Source: Phyllobacterium lublinensis (lineage in GTDB: Bacteria > Pseudomonadota > Alphaproteobacteria > Rhizobiales > Rhizobiaceae). From it: 64,000 nucleotides of DNA. Shown piece by piece: positions 17,287-26,150 of this stretch. The notes under the pieces are model-generated. The model made no database searches, was not told the origin of the DNA, and saw nothing but the letters and a program-made list of their open reading frames with translations. The position numbers and the translations under genes were made by a program. Position 1 is the stretch's first letter. Each line of letters starts with the position of its first letter. The DNA is taken from the NCBI RefSeq assembly GCF_020164435.1, contig NZ_JAIUDQ010000007.1, positions 62,001 through 126,000 of the forward strand, written 5' to 3'.

Positions 17287-17877
17287 TTAGTAGACATAGG
17301 GCAGGACGCGCCACGTGCGCGCGCGATACTGCAGATATTCCTCTCCAAACGCCTCTTCCATCATCGCCTCCTCCGGGCCTATGCGGGAGAAAAACAGAAA
17401 GCCAAATCCGGCCAGTCCGGAGAGCCCGGCGACATAATTCGGCAGTAGCAAGGCCTGAGCCAGGGCCATGAGCCAGAATGCCGTGTACATGGGGTGTCGG
17501 ACGCGCCTGTAGATGCCGTTTGTAATGAGCTTGTGGTCCTGTTTGAGCTGCAACGAGACCGACCACATCTTTCCAAGTGCCTTGTGCGTGAGGCGGAAGA
17601 GGACAAGTGCGGCGATGGCGGAAATCACGCCAAGCGTGAGCAGCACCGGATGGGCTTCATAATTTGCAAAGCGCGGCTGTCCGGTCAGAACATAGATGAC
17701 CGGGATGATGCCAAAGCCAGTAAAGGAGATCGCAAGGCGCACGGTATCGGCGCCAGGGCGCCGGTCGACGGTGAGTTTTGTACGGCGGGCACGCCGGTCA
17801 AATGGACGGCGCAAGAGATACCAGCTCGTAACAAGCATGACCCAAAGAGCCTTGCCAGCGGTCACCAGAGATATCAT
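17287..17877 (-). CDS. Isoprenylcysteine carboxyl methyltransferase-like membrane protein
   Basis: A 196-residue integral membrane protein of the ICMT/PEMT superfamily with about four membrane segments. The cofactor-binding signature is clear: GIYRRVRHPMYTAFWL and, near the end, EEAFGEEYLQYRARTWR. Bacterial members methylate lipids or small molecules with SAM; protein prenylation is not expected in bacteria. Its ATG overlaps the stop of the upstream hydrolase gene (ATGA), so the two are coupled. Confidence 0.83.
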   Translation of the reverse strand: MISLVTAGKALWVMLVTSWYLLRRPFDRRARRTKLTVDRRPGADTVRLAISFTGFGIIPVIYVLTGQPRFANYEAHPVLLTLGVISAIAALVLFRLTHKALGKMWSVSLQLKQDHKLITNGIYRRVRHPMYTAFWLMALAQALLLPNYVAGLSGLAGFGFLFFSRIGPEEAMMEEAFGEEYLQYRARTWRVLPYVY

Positions 17878-19073
17878 CGTGCAGCAGATCCTTGAATTTT
17901 GATGGCTGCCGGAGCAGCTGGCTTGGGCCGATCACAAGGCAATCCGCCCCGAGCGGCAATATCCGCAAATGACTCCGGTCCACACAAAATGGCATGCCAG
18001 GAGTAATGCGTTCGCTTTTCAACTCCAAAAACGAACTGGCGATGAACCCGAAACAGGTTTCGCCGTATGGCACGGTATGCCTCGTCACGAAGCTGATTGC
18101 GAAACCTCACCCTCACCAAAACCGGGGATTTGGCGTCCTGGATATGCAGATCGCGCACAGGATCGGATTTGTAGAAGTTCATCGGATCAGTCAGCGACTG
18201 CACATCAATCCAGGTCGCGTTGCTGCGCGCAACGGTTCCGACGCTCTCGCGCAGTGCCCTGGCAGAGGGATGAAGCGCCACTTTCAAGAGGCTCGACCCG
18301 ACAGTGAGAAGACCATAACGGCGCGGCGCATTCCGGCGTAGAGCAGCATCCAGGACCTGAAGCGCACAGATTGCGCCAAGGCTGTGGGCAGCGACGACAA
18401 TTTCAGTACCTGCCGGAGTCCTGCCGATTCGGGTTTCTGCATCGGCGACGACTTTATCCAGTTTTTGCAGCACACCCGGCCGTTGGCCCCGGGCGATATC
18501 CCAGGCGAATGTCCAGTCATCCAGTAGAAGCAGCAAGTGCAGCTTGCGGTGGGCGAACCAGCACAAAATGCCTGCCGTCATCAGCGCGCAGACCAGCGGA
18601 ACGATGATAGACCCCGACACCAGGCCTGATGCGACGTCATAGGCGCCAAATGACGCCGCAACGACCAGGCCGAGAAGTATCACCGGGTAGAGGAAGAACA
18701 GCGAATATCGCCAGCTAACGGCAACGAAGCGGAAGAATGTTCCCGTCACGATGAAGTCGAGAAGGGCGCCGGTTCCACTGAGTAAACGCACGAGCGGATT
18801 TCTCGATGCATAGAACATCGTAATGTCGCCGAGACCGTAAAGCACAAAATCCGTTTGGGTGGCCCAGTCTTTGCCTGACGTGTGCAGGCTAAACTCACCG
18901 GTGGCAACTTCTGCGTCGGGACGGGACGTCTTGAGTGGAGCCGTTTCGGTCAGTTGCATGTCATAGACAGGCGCTGTCTTTGCCGCCTCGCGCACAAAGC
19001 GACGATGGTGAGCCTCTACAGGCATATGTTCAAAGCCTGGCAACAACACGACCAGACGATTGACAACCGTCAT
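17874..19073 (-). CDS. Membrane-embedded alpha/beta hydrolase-like protein
   Basis: A 399-residue protein. The N-terminal part (NRLVVLLPGFEHMP) resembles the first strand and oxyanion loop of an alpha/beta hydrolase; residues about 110-190 hold two or three membrane segments; then EIVVAAHSLGAICALQVLDAA supplies a nucleophile elbow (Ser in A-H-S-L-G). A candidate acid/His pair follows but is not certain. The hydrolase fold is thus interrupted by a membrane insert. Start 19073 follows GGAAG at good spacing; the frame extends to 19139. It is the first gene of a pair with the ICMT-like methyltransferase. Confidence 0.65.
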   Translation of the reverse strand: MTVVNRLVVLLPGFEHMPVEAHHRRFVREAAKTAPVYDMQLTETAPLKTSRPDAEVATGEFSLHTSGKDWATQTDFVLYGLGDITMFYASRNPLVRLLSGTGALLDFIVTGTFFRFVAVSWRYSLFFLYPVILLGLVVAASFGAYDVASGLVSGSIIVPLVCALMTAGILCWFAHRKLHLLLLLDDWTFAWDIARGQRPGVLQKLDKVVADAETRIGRTPAGTEIVVAAHSLGAICALQVLDAALRRNAPRRYGLLTVGSSLLKVALHPSARALRESVGTVARSNATWIDVQSLTDPMNFYKSDPVRDLHIQDAKSPVLVRVRFRNQLRDEAYRAIRRNLFRVHRQFVFGVEKRTHYSWHAILCGPESFADIAARGGLPCDRPKPAAPAAIKIQGSAAR

Positions 19074-19199
19074 CTGTTTTTCTTCCAGCATCCGGGTCTC
19101 AGCAATCTGCCTTAAACTCAACTCGATTCCAGATTGCATATATTAACAGAATGCTGATTTGAAATCGTTCTAAAATGATGGGTCGGATCATGTCAGGCA

Positions 19200-19961
19200 C
19201 TATTTCGGAGCCATCCGGATTGCACCGTCCAGGCGTATCGTCTCGCCGTTCAACATCGGGTTTTCGATGATGTGCAGTGCGAGCGCAGCATATTCCTCGG
19301 GTTTGCCGAGCCGGGAGGGAAACGGAATGGAGGCAGCAAGGGAATCCTGAACGTCCTGCGGCATTGCCAGCAGCATGGGCGTTCCGAAAATGCCTGGCGC
19401 GATTGCCATGACGCGAATGCCGAAGCGCGCAAGTTCCCGCGCGGCCGGCAAGGTGAGGCCGGCGATTCCCGCTTTCGACGACGCATAGGCCGCCTGGCCG
19501 ATCTGCCCGTCGAAAGCTGCGACCGAGGCGGTGGAGATGATCACACCACGTTCACCGCCTTCCAGCGGCTCGAGCCTTGACGCTGCATCGCTCACAAGGC
19601 GCAGCATGTTGAATGAACCTATCAGATTCACCTCGATTACCCGACGATATAGCTCCAGATCGTGTGGCCCATCGCGGCCCACGATACGGCCGGCATTGGC
19701 AATGCCAGCGCAATTGACCAGAATGCGGGGCGTTCCCAATTCATCGGTCACGCGGGATACGGCCTTCTGAGCATCATCGGCGCTCGAAACGTTGCAGCTG
19801 AGGGCGATTCCGCCAATCTCATTGGCCACTTTTTGGGCGGCTTCCAAGTTGATGTCCAAAATGGCAACCTCGGCGCCTTTTTCGGCCAGTGCCCGCGCCG
19901 TTGCTGCGCCCAGTCCCGAACCTCCGCCCGTTACGATCGCTGTATGGCCTTGGATGTTCAA
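19200..19961 (-). CDS. SDR-family dehydrogenase (3-hydroxyacyl-CoA dehydrogenase type 2-like)
   Basis: A 253-residue short-chain dehydrogenase. Cofactor motif TGGGSGLGAATA near the N-terminus, NCAGIA in strand 4, catalytic Ser in ISTASVAAF and YASSK motif. The DIN after strand 2 indicates NAD(H). The overall pattern, including APGIFGTPML, resembles type-2 3-hydroxyacyl-CoA dehydrogenases acting in branched-chain acyl-CoA oxidation. No beta-oxidation genes are adjacent. Confidence 0.88.
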   Translation of the reverse strand: MNIQGHTAIVTGGGSGLGAATARALAEKGAEVAILDINLEAAQKVANEIGGIALSCNVSSADDAQKAVSRVTDELGTPRILVNCAGIANAGRIVGRDGPHDLELYRRVIEVNLIGSFNMLRLVSDAASRLEPLEGGERGVIISTASVAAFDGQIGQAAYASSKAGIAGLTLPAARELARFGIRVMAIAPGIFGTPMLLAMPQDVQDSLAASIPFPSRLGKPEEYAALALHIIENPMLNGETIRLDGAIRMAPK

Positions 19962-20293
19962 AATGGCTCCTCCCTTTAGTCCCGATGTCTTCTTGCACGA
20001 GTTACGCTAGTTAGCCAGACTGGGAACTGCTTTTGCCCTTCGAAATTCATTTCTTCACGCTAATTTCAATTTGAGCCTACACCGCATACCGGAACTCAGT
20101 GGACGAATTTTTGGTGAATTTCACTGTTTTTTCGTCTTGTAGGGTGACTTTCCCCAGAATCGTCAATTATGCAGCATGTGACGGGTTGACTGCGAATAAA
20201 TCTGCTTGCATTGCGACATTGCAAAGGCTTCCATGCAACCTTCGTTGTAGGCATGGGGGCCTGCAACATAAAAAACCTCTGAAGGTGGAAAAG
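19962..20293. promoter_or_regulatory. dppA upstream region
   Basis: 332 bases between the divergent SDR and dppA genes. A TTGACT element at 20186 could be a -35 box but no good -10 follows. A GGTGGAAAAG ribosome binding site precedes the dppA ATG. I see no gene or repeat; long untranslated leaders are common for abundant binding proteins. Confidence 0.4.
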
Positions 20294-21898
20294 ATGAATA
20301 CCTACAAGAAACTCCTTGCGGCGACGGCGCTCGCAATGCTGACGGGTGGGCTGATGGCAGGTGGAGCCTCGGCCAAAACGCTCGTCTATTGCTCCGAAGC
20401 TGCTCCTGGCGGTTTTGATCCGGCGCTCTACACGGGTGGTGAAACACTCGATGCAACAGGACAGGCCGTGTTCAACAAACTGGTCGAGTTCAAGCCCGGC
20501 AAGTCCGAGGTTGAGCCTGCGCTGGCCGAAAGCTGGACCATCTCCGATGATGGCCTGCAGTACACATTCAAGCTGCGTCCGGGCGTCAAGTTCCAGACCA
20601 CAAGCTATTTCACGCCGACGCGCGACCTCAACGCTGACGACGTCGTCTTCTCCTTCGAACGCCAGAAGGAAGGCAGCCCATGGGCAAAGTATGTCGACGG
20701 CGCTTCCTATGAGTATTTCGAAGGCATGGACTTCCCCAAGCTGATCAAGTCGGTTGAAAAGGTCGATGACCTGACCGTCAAGATCACGCTGACCAAGCCG
20801 AACGCACCGATGATCGCAAACCTGGCCATGGACTTCTCGTCCATCGTGTCCAAGGAATATGCCGACAAGCTTCAGGCTGATGGAACTCAGCAGAAATTCA
20901 ACGAACAGCCGGTAGGCACGGGTCCATTCCAGTTCGTTGACTATCAGTTGAATACAGCTATTCGCTACGAAGCCAATCCGACGTTCTGGAAGGGCAAGGT
21001 CAAACTCGACAACCTGATCTTTGCGGTCACGCCAGACGCGGCTGTCCGCGTGCAGAAGCTCAAGGCCGGCGAATGCCAGCTGACGATCTATCCGGATCCT
21101 GCAGATGTCGAGGGCCTGAAGGCAGATTCGAACCTCACCGTCATGCAGGAAAGCGGCCTCAACGTTTCGACCCTTGCCTACAACACGACGCAGGCACCGT
21201 TCGACAAGGCTGAAGTGCGCAAGGCGCTCAACATGGCAATCGACAAGAAGGCAATCGTTGACGCCGTCTATCTTGGCCAGGGTACGCCTGCGATCAACCC
21301 GATCCCGCCAACGATGTGGTCCTACAACAAGTCGATCAAGGATGACGAATACAATCCTGAAGCGGCAAAGGCAGCTCTCGAAAAGGCTGGCGTCAAGGAT
21401 CTCTCGCTTAAGATCTGGGCAATGCCGGTTGTTCGTCCTTACATGCCGAACGGTCGCCGTACGGCTGAGCTCTTGCAGTCTGATTTTGCCAAGGTCGGCG
21501 TCAAGGTCGAGATCGTCAGCTACGACTGGCAGGAATATCTGAAGCGCGCTTCCGATCCGAAGCATGATGGCGCTGTCATCATCGGCTGGACCGGTGACAA
21601 TGGCGATCCGGACAACTTCCTCGCAACGCTGTTGTCCTGCCAGGCTGTCGGCAGCTCCAACCGCGCTGCATGGTGCAACCAGGAATTCACCGACTTGATC
21701 AACAAGGCGGCCGTTACGTCCGACGTTGCCGAACGCACCAAGCTTTACGAAGAAGCCCAGGCTGTGTTCAAGCGCGAAGCTCCGTGGGCAACGCTTGCTC
21801 ATTCGCTCGTAACGACTGCAATGAACAAGAGTGTGAGCGGCTATGTGCCGAGCGCATTTGGCGTGCACAACTTCGAAAACGTAGACATCGCCGAGTAA
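20294..21898 (+). CDS. dppA: Dipeptide/oligopeptide ABC transporter substrate-binding protein
   Basis: A 534-residue periplasmic binding protein (SBP family 5). Signal peptide residues 1-27 (cleavage after ASA). The mature start TLVYCSEAAPGGFDPAL, the GTGPFQFVDY motif and the GWTGDNGDPDNF loop are characteristic of DppA. It delivers peptides (or heme, as in E. coli DppA) to the permeases encoded next. First gene of dppABCDF; a strong hairpin separates it from dppB. Confidence 0.93.
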   Translation: MNTYKKLLAATALAMLTGGLMAGGASAKTLVYCSEAAPGGFDPALYTGGETLDATGQAVFNKLVEFKPGKSEVEPALAESWTISDDGLQYTFKLRPGVKFQTTSYFTPTRDLNADDVVFSFERQKEGSPWAKYVDGASYEYFEGMDFPKLIKSVEKVDDLTVKITLTKPNAPMIANLAMDFSSIVSKEYADKLQADGTQQKFNEQPVGTGPFQFVDYQLNTAIRYEANPTFWKGKVKLDNLIFAVTPDAAVRVQKLKAGECQLTIYPDPADVEGLKADSNLTVMQESGLNVSTLAYNTTQAPFDKAEVRKALNMAIDKKAIVDAVYLGQGTPAINPIPPTMWSYNKSIKDDEYNPEAAKAALEKAGVKDLSLKIWAMPVVRPYMPNGRRTAELLQSDFAKVGVKVEIVSYDWQEYLKRASDPKHDGAVIIGWTGDNGDPDNFLATLLSCQAVGSSNRAAWCNQEFTDLINKAAVTSDVAERTKLYEEAQAVFKREAPWATLAHSLVTTAMNKSVSGYVPSAFGVHNFENVDIAE

Positions 21899-21910
21899 TT
21901 AAAACTCCTC

Positions 21911-21944
21911 GCGGTACCGGCTTTTGGCCGGTACCGCTTTTTTT
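21911..21944 (+). terminator. Hairpin terminator/attenuator between dppA and dppB
   Basis: A perfect 11-bp stem GCGGTACCGGC / GCCGGTACCGC with loop TTTTG, followed by seven Ts. It looks like a full Rho-independent terminator, but the permease genes directly downstream lack an obvious separate promoter. It probably allows partial read-through and stabilises dppA mRNA, so more binding protein than permease is made. Confidence 0.9.
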
Positions 21945-21953
21945 CAGGTTATC

Positions 21954-22961
21954 ATGTTTCGTTATATCGCTTCCCGAGTGCTGCTGCTGATCCCAACGTT
22001 CATTGGCATCAGCTTTGTGGCCTTTATTTTCATTCGCTTGCTTCCTGGAGATCCCGTCATCGCTCTTGCCGGCGAACGCGGCATGACCCCTGAACGGCAC
22101 CAGTTACTGATGGAGCAGTTCGGTTTCAACAGGCCGATCTGGGAACAGTATCTCTCGTTCCTGTGGAACATATTCCATGGCGATTTCGGCACGTCGATAG
22201 CCAGCAAACGTGCAGTTCTCGCAGATTTCCTGACCCTTTTCCCGGCAACGCTTGAGCTCAGCATCTGTGCCATGTTGTTTGCCGTCATTATTGGCATTCC
22301 CGCCGGAATCTTCGCTGCTGTCAAGCGCGGGTCGATTTTTGATCAGCTGAGCATGGGCATTGCGCTGGTTGGCTACTCCATGCCGATTTTCTGGTGGGGT
22401 ATCCTGCTGATCATCCTGTTTGCCGGCATACTGCACTGGACCCCGGTTTCCGGCCGGATGGATCTGATCTACTTCTTCAAGCCGACGACCGGCTTCATGC
22501 TGATCGATAGCCTGATCTCAGGCGGCAAGGGCGCTTTCAAATCGGCGGTTTCGCATCTCATCCTGCCAACCATCGTGCTCGGCACGATCCCGCTTGCGGT
22601 GATTGCTCGCCAGACGCGTTCGGCCATGCTGGAAGTCCTGGGCGAGGACTATGTGCGTACCGCAAAAGCAAAGGGCCTTGCACAAAAGCGGGTTATCGGC
22701 GTGCATGCACTGCGCAATGCCATGATCCCCGTCATCACAACCATCGGCTTGCAGATGGGTCTTCTCATGGCCGGCGCCATTCTGACAGAGACCATCTTCT
22801 CGTGGCCCGGTATCGGAAAGTGGATGATCGATGCGATCGCCAAACGCGATTATGTCGTCGTTCAGGGTGGTCTCATGCTGGTCGCGCTCATCGTCATGAC
22901 CGTCAATTTGATCGTCGATCTGCTCTATGCGGTCGTCAATCCGCGCATCCGCGTAAAGTGA
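21954..22961 (+). CDS. dppB: Dipeptide ABC transporter permease DppB
   Basis: A 335-residue inner-membrane permease with six membrane segments. The N-terminus RYIASRVLLLIPTFIGIS, the LPGDPV loop and the C-terminal EAA-type loop (DYVRTAKAKGLAQKRVIG) define the DppB/OppB family. It pairs with DppC to form the channel. The ATG at 21954 lies ten bases after the terminator T run, and no strong ribosome binding site precedes it. Confidence 0.94.
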   Translation: MFRYIASRVLLLIPTFIGISFVAFIFIRLLPGDPVIALAGERGMTPERHQLLMEQFGFNRPIWEQYLSFLWNIFHGDFGTSIASKRAVLADFLTLFPATLELSICAMLFAVIIGIPAGIFAAVKRGSIFDQLSMGIALVGYSMPIFWWGILLIILFAGILHWTPVSGRMDLIYFFKPTTGFMLIDSLISGGKGAFKSAVSHLILPTIVLGTIPLAVIARQTRSAMLEVLGEDYVRTAKAKGLAQKRVIGVHALRNAMIPVITTIGLQMGLLMAGAILTETIFSWPGIGKWMIDAIAKRDYVVVQGGLMLVALIVMTVNLIVDLLYAVVNPRIRVK

Positions 22962-22967
22962 GGAACA

Positions 22968-23885
22968 GTGACTAACGAAGTTTCCCCGCCCGTACCGATT
23001 GCCGCCGCCCAGAGCTCGGGCCGCATGGCACGGTTCTCGGAATTCTGGTTCTATTTCAGCGTCAACAAGGGCGCTGTGATCGGTCTCGCCGTCCTGGTGT
23101 TCCTGTTGCTGGTCGCAATCTTTGCGCCGCTTATTGCACCGCATGCGCCATACCAACAGTACCGCGAAGCCCTGCTTACGCCGCCCTCATGGCAGGCAGG
23201 CGGCAATTCGATGTTCCTGCTTGGCACTGATGCAGTTGGCCGTGACCTTCTGTCCCGCCTGATTTACGGCGCCCGGTTCTCGCTGTTCATCGGTCTCATC
23301 GTTGTGACCATAGCCATGTTCAGCGGCGTGATACTCGGCGTCCTTGCCGGCTATTTCCGCGGTTGGGTCGATGCGCTGATCATGCGCATCATGGATATCA
23401 TCCTGGCTTTCCCGCCATTGCTTCTGGCCCTGGTGCTCGTCGCCATTCTGGGACCTGGCCTGTTCAATGCAATGATCGCCATTGCGCTGGTCCTGCAGCC
23501 CCACTTTGCCCGCCTGACACGTGCGGCGGTGATGAGTGAAAAGAACCGCGAATATGTGATTGCCTCGAAGCTGGCGGGCGCGGGCCACCTGCGCCTGATG
23601 TTCAAGACGATCCTGCCAAATTGCCTGGCGCCGTTGATCGTGCAGGGAACGTTGTCGTTCTCCAACGCCATCCTCGAAGCCGCTGCCCTCGGCTTTCTCG
23701 GCATGGGCGCGCAGCCGCCAACGCCTGAATGGGGCACTATGCTCGCCGAAGCGCGTGAGTTCATCCTGCGCGCCTGGTGGGTTGTCACGTTCCCCGGCCT
23801 GGCAATTCTCATTACGGTGCTCGCAATCAACCTCGTTGGCGATGGCCTGCGTGATGCCCTCGATCCCAAGCTGAAGAGGAGCTGA
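22968..23885 (+). CDS. dppC: Dipeptide ABC transporter permease DppC
   Basis: A 305-residue permease with the OppC-type N-terminal segment (NKGAVIGLAVLVFLLLVAIFAPLI), the LLGTDAVGRDLLSRLIYGAR motif and an EAA loop (REYVIASKLAGAGHLRLM). Begins with GTG six bases after the dppB stop. Forms the heterodimeric pore with DppB. Confidence 0.94.
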   Translation: MTNEVSPPVPIAAAQSSGRMARFSEFWFYFSVNKGAVIGLAVLVFLLLVAIFAPLIAPHAPYQQYREALLTPPSWQAGGNSMFLLGTDAVGRDLLSRLIYGARFSLFIGLIVVTIAMFSGVILGVLAGYFRGWVDALIMRIMDIILAFPPLLLALVLVAILGPGLFNAMIAIALVLQPHFARLTRAAVMSEKNREYVIASKLAGAGHLRLMFKTILPNCLAPLIVQGTLSFSNAILEAAALGFLGMGAQPPTPEWGTMLAEAREFILRAWWVVTFPGLAILITVLAINLVGDGLRDALDPKLKRS

Positions 23886-23889
23886 GATC

Positions 23890-24744
23890 ATGGCACTGCT
23901 CGAAATCAAGAACCTTTCGGTTGGCTTCGACACCAGCACCGGCCAGTTCATGGCCGTGCAGGGCATCGATCTTTCGGTTGATGCGCGTGAAGTGCTGGCC
24001 ATTGTCGGTGAATCCGGTTCCGGCAAGTCCGTGGCCATGCTCGCCGTGATGGGACTGTTGCCCAAGACGGCGACAGTCACTGCCGACAGCATGACCTTTG
24101 ATGGTCATAACCTTCTGACCATGACGAACAAACAGCGGCGCGAAATCGTCGGTCGCGACGTGGCCATGATTTTCCAGGAACCGATGGCAAGTCTCAATCC
24201 TTGCTTCACAGTCGGATTTCAGCTGGAGGAAGTGTTGCGCTTTCACATGAAGATGGACGCAACGACACGGCGCAAGCGGGCCATCGAGTTGCTGCAGCAA
24301 GTGGGAATTCCTACTCCTGAAGAGCGCCTGAACTCGTTTCCGCATCAGATGTCCGGCGGCCAATGCCAGCGCGTCATGATTGCCATCGCGATTGCCTGCA
24401 ACCCGAAACTGCTGATTGCCGACGAGCCGACGACCGCGCTGGACGTGACCATCCAGAAGCAGATTCTCGACCTGCTGGTCAGTCTGCAAGCGAAGTACGG
24501 CATGGGCCTGATCATGATTACGCACGACATGGGTGTCGTCGCGGAAACAGCCGACCGTGTCATCGTGCAATACAAGGGACGCAAGATGGAGGAGGCCGAT
24601 GTGCTTTCACTCTTCGAGTCGCCCAAGAGCCCCTACACACGCGCGCTGCTTTCTGCCCTGCCGGAGAATGCAACAGGTGACCGGCTGTCGACCGTCGCGG
24701 ACTTCATGAAACAGGAAGCAGCAATTTCAGGAGCCCCATCATGA
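23890..24744 (+). CDS. dppD: Dipeptide ABC transporter ATP-binding protein DppD
   Basis: A 284-residue ABC ATPase. Walker [11 protein letters not shown]-loop [12 protein letters not shown], signature MSGGQCQR, Walker [13 protein letters not shown] and switch His in ITHDMG are all present. DppD-type proteins carry a C-terminal extension that may hold an iron-sulfur site; here the end is short and I see no Cys cluster. Its last codons overlap dppF. Confidence 0.93.
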   Translation: MALLEIKNLSVGFDTSTGQFMAVQGIDLSVDAREVLAIVGESGSGKSVAMLAVMGLLPKTATVTADSMTFDGHNLLTMTNKQRREIVGRDVAMIFQEPMASLNPCFTVGFQLEEVLRFHMKMDATTRRKRAIELLQQVGIPTPEERLNSFPHQMSGGQCQRVMIAIAIACNPKLLIADEPTTALDVTIQKQILDLLVSLQAKYGMGLIMITHDMGVVAETADRVIVQYKGRKMEEADVLSLFESPKSPYTRALLSALPENATGDRLSTVADFMKQEAAISGAPS

Positions 24745-25574
24745 CGGAGATCGTGCTTGAAGGGCGCAATATCGTTCGCGATTACCATGTAGGCGGAAGC
24801 ATGTTCGGCAAGGCCAAGACTGTGCATGCAGTCAAGGGTGTCAGCTTCACGCTTGAGAAGGGCAAGACCCTTGCCATCGTTGGCGAGAGCGGTTGCGGCA
24901 AGTCAACCCTTGGTCGTATTCTGACGCTGATCGATCCGCAGACATCGGGGGAGCTGCTTATCGACGGCAAGCCGATCAACATTGCCCGCGATCGGGTCAC
25001 GCCCGAGCTTCGTCGGAAAGTACAGATCATTTTCCAGAACCCCTATGGCTCGCTCAACCCGCGCCAGAAGATTGGCGAAGTGCTCGGCGAACCGCTGCTG
25101 CTCAACACCAACAAGACCGCAGCGGAGCGCCGTGACCTGGCCATGCAGATGCTCGTGAAGGTCGGGCTCGGTCCTGAACACTACAATCGTTATCCGCACA
25201 TGTTCTCGGGTGGCCAGCGCCAGCGCATCGCCATTGCCCGTGCCTTGATGCTGAGCCCGAGCCTTCTGGTGCTGGACGAGCCGGTTTCTGCGCTCGACCT
25301 GTCTGTTCAGGCGCAAGTGCTCAATCTGCTTGCCGATCTACAGGACGAATTCAACCTCACTTACGTTTTCATCAGCCATGACTTGTCAGTGGTACGCTAC
25401 ATTGCCGACGAGGTGATGGTGATGTACTACGGCGAAGTCGTCGAATATGGTACGCGCGACGAGGTGTTCTCCAATCCTCAGCACAGCTATACGAAGACGC
25501 TGTTTGCAGCGACACCGAGGTCCGACGTCGAAAGCATCAGGGCACGTCTGGCCAAGAAGAAGGCTGCGGCCTGA
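24741..25574 (+). CDS. dppF: Dipeptide ABC transporter ATP-binding protein DppF
   Basis: A 277-residue ABC ATPase: Walker A GESGCGKST, signature FSGGQRQRIAIARAL, Walker B LLVLDEPVSALD, H-loop ISHDLS. Its ATG overlaps the dppD stop (ATGA). Last gene of the operon; a repeat region follows. Confidence 0.94.
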   Translation: MTEIVLEGRNIVRDYHVGGSMFGKAKTVHAVKGVSFTLEKGKTLAIVGESGCGKSTLGRILTLIDPQTSGELLIDGKPINIARDRVTPELRRKVQIIFQNPYGSLNPRQKIGEVLGEPLLLNTNKTAAERRDLAMQMLVKVGLGPEHYNRYPHMFSGGQRQRIAIARALMLSPSLLVLDEPVSALDLSVQAQVLNLLADLQDEFNLTYVFISHDLSVVRYIADEVMVMYYGEVVEYGTRDEVFSNPQHSYTKTLFAATPRSDVESIRARLAKKKAAA

Positions 25575-25609
25575 TTGATTCCTGCTGCTGTGTGGCTCAG
25601 GAGTTGCGC

Positions 25610-25660
25610 GTGGTTCGCCCTTCGACAAGCTCAGGACGAAGCTCACCATGAGGGAAATGG
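25610..25660 (+). repeat. Dispersed intergenic repeat, copy 3
   Basis: Contains TTCGACAAGCTCAGGACGAA then GCTCACCATGAGGGA, the core of the same family as 2889-2925 with a duplicated/extended left half. With the oppositely oriented copy at 25709-25745 it frames a 48-base spacer, so the transcript could form a long hairpin after dppF. Confidence 0.75.
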
Positions 25661-25708
25661 CTGGCTGCACAAATAGCTGCGGCCAGACTTGACTCTCTGC
25701 TGTCAAAA

Positions 25709-25745
25709 CACTTCCCTCATCGTGAGCTTGTCGAGTTACGCACAG
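25709..25745 (-). repeat. Dispersed intergenic repeat, copy 4
   Basis: Reverse complement reads CTGTGCGTAACTCGACAAGC followed by TCACGATGAGGGAAGTG, nearly the same as copy 1 at 2889-2925. Inverted relative to the copy at 25610-25660. Confidence 0.78.
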
Positions 25746-25758
25746 CGAGAGGGAAGTT

Positions 25759-26016
25759 ATGACCAAGCAGCCGATTGCTACGGCGCCAAAAGATGGCAGC
25801 AAGGTCCAGGTTTTCTGGACCGATGAGGACGGACAGGAGAACGAATCGATTGGTCAGTTTCGTTCGCTTGACCGGCTGAAGGCCACCGGCGGCCAGTGGG
25901 ATGAAACCGACGCCGGCTGGTGGATATTCACGGATTCGAACACCCAGAAAAAGGTCTCGCCCCATTCCTGGCAGCCCGCTGGCAAGGCTGGCGATGAGGA
26001 AGAGGACGCAGAGTAG
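25759..26016 (+). CDS. Small acidic hypothetical protein
   Basis: An 85-residue acidic, Trp-rich protein (TAPKDGSKVQVFWTDEDGQEN, then GGQWDETDAGWWIF) with an acidic tail. GAGGGAAG lies just upstream of the ATG, at the edge of the repeat. No family recognised beyond similarity to short phage/rhizobial proteins that begin with a TAPKDG motif. Probably real. Confidence 0.65.
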   Translation: MTKQPIATAPKDGSKVQVFWTDEDGQENESIGQFRSLDRLKATGGQWDETDAGWWIFTDSNTQKKVSPHSWQPAGKAGDEEEDAE

Positions 26017-26150
26017 GGTATTTTCCGAGCCGCGCTTTCCTCGGCCAGGGAGAGAAGGAGAACACTCGGTACCTCGCAAGATGCTGGCGAACCACGCACC
26101 CCGGCAAAACCCTCAATGACCCAAGCCAGATGGGGTTCCAGCCGGATAAT

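Noticed and set aside
20096..21868. 590-codon open frame antisense to dppA
   Set aside because: Shadow frame caused by high-GC codon usage; dppA on the other strand has signal peptide and family motifs.
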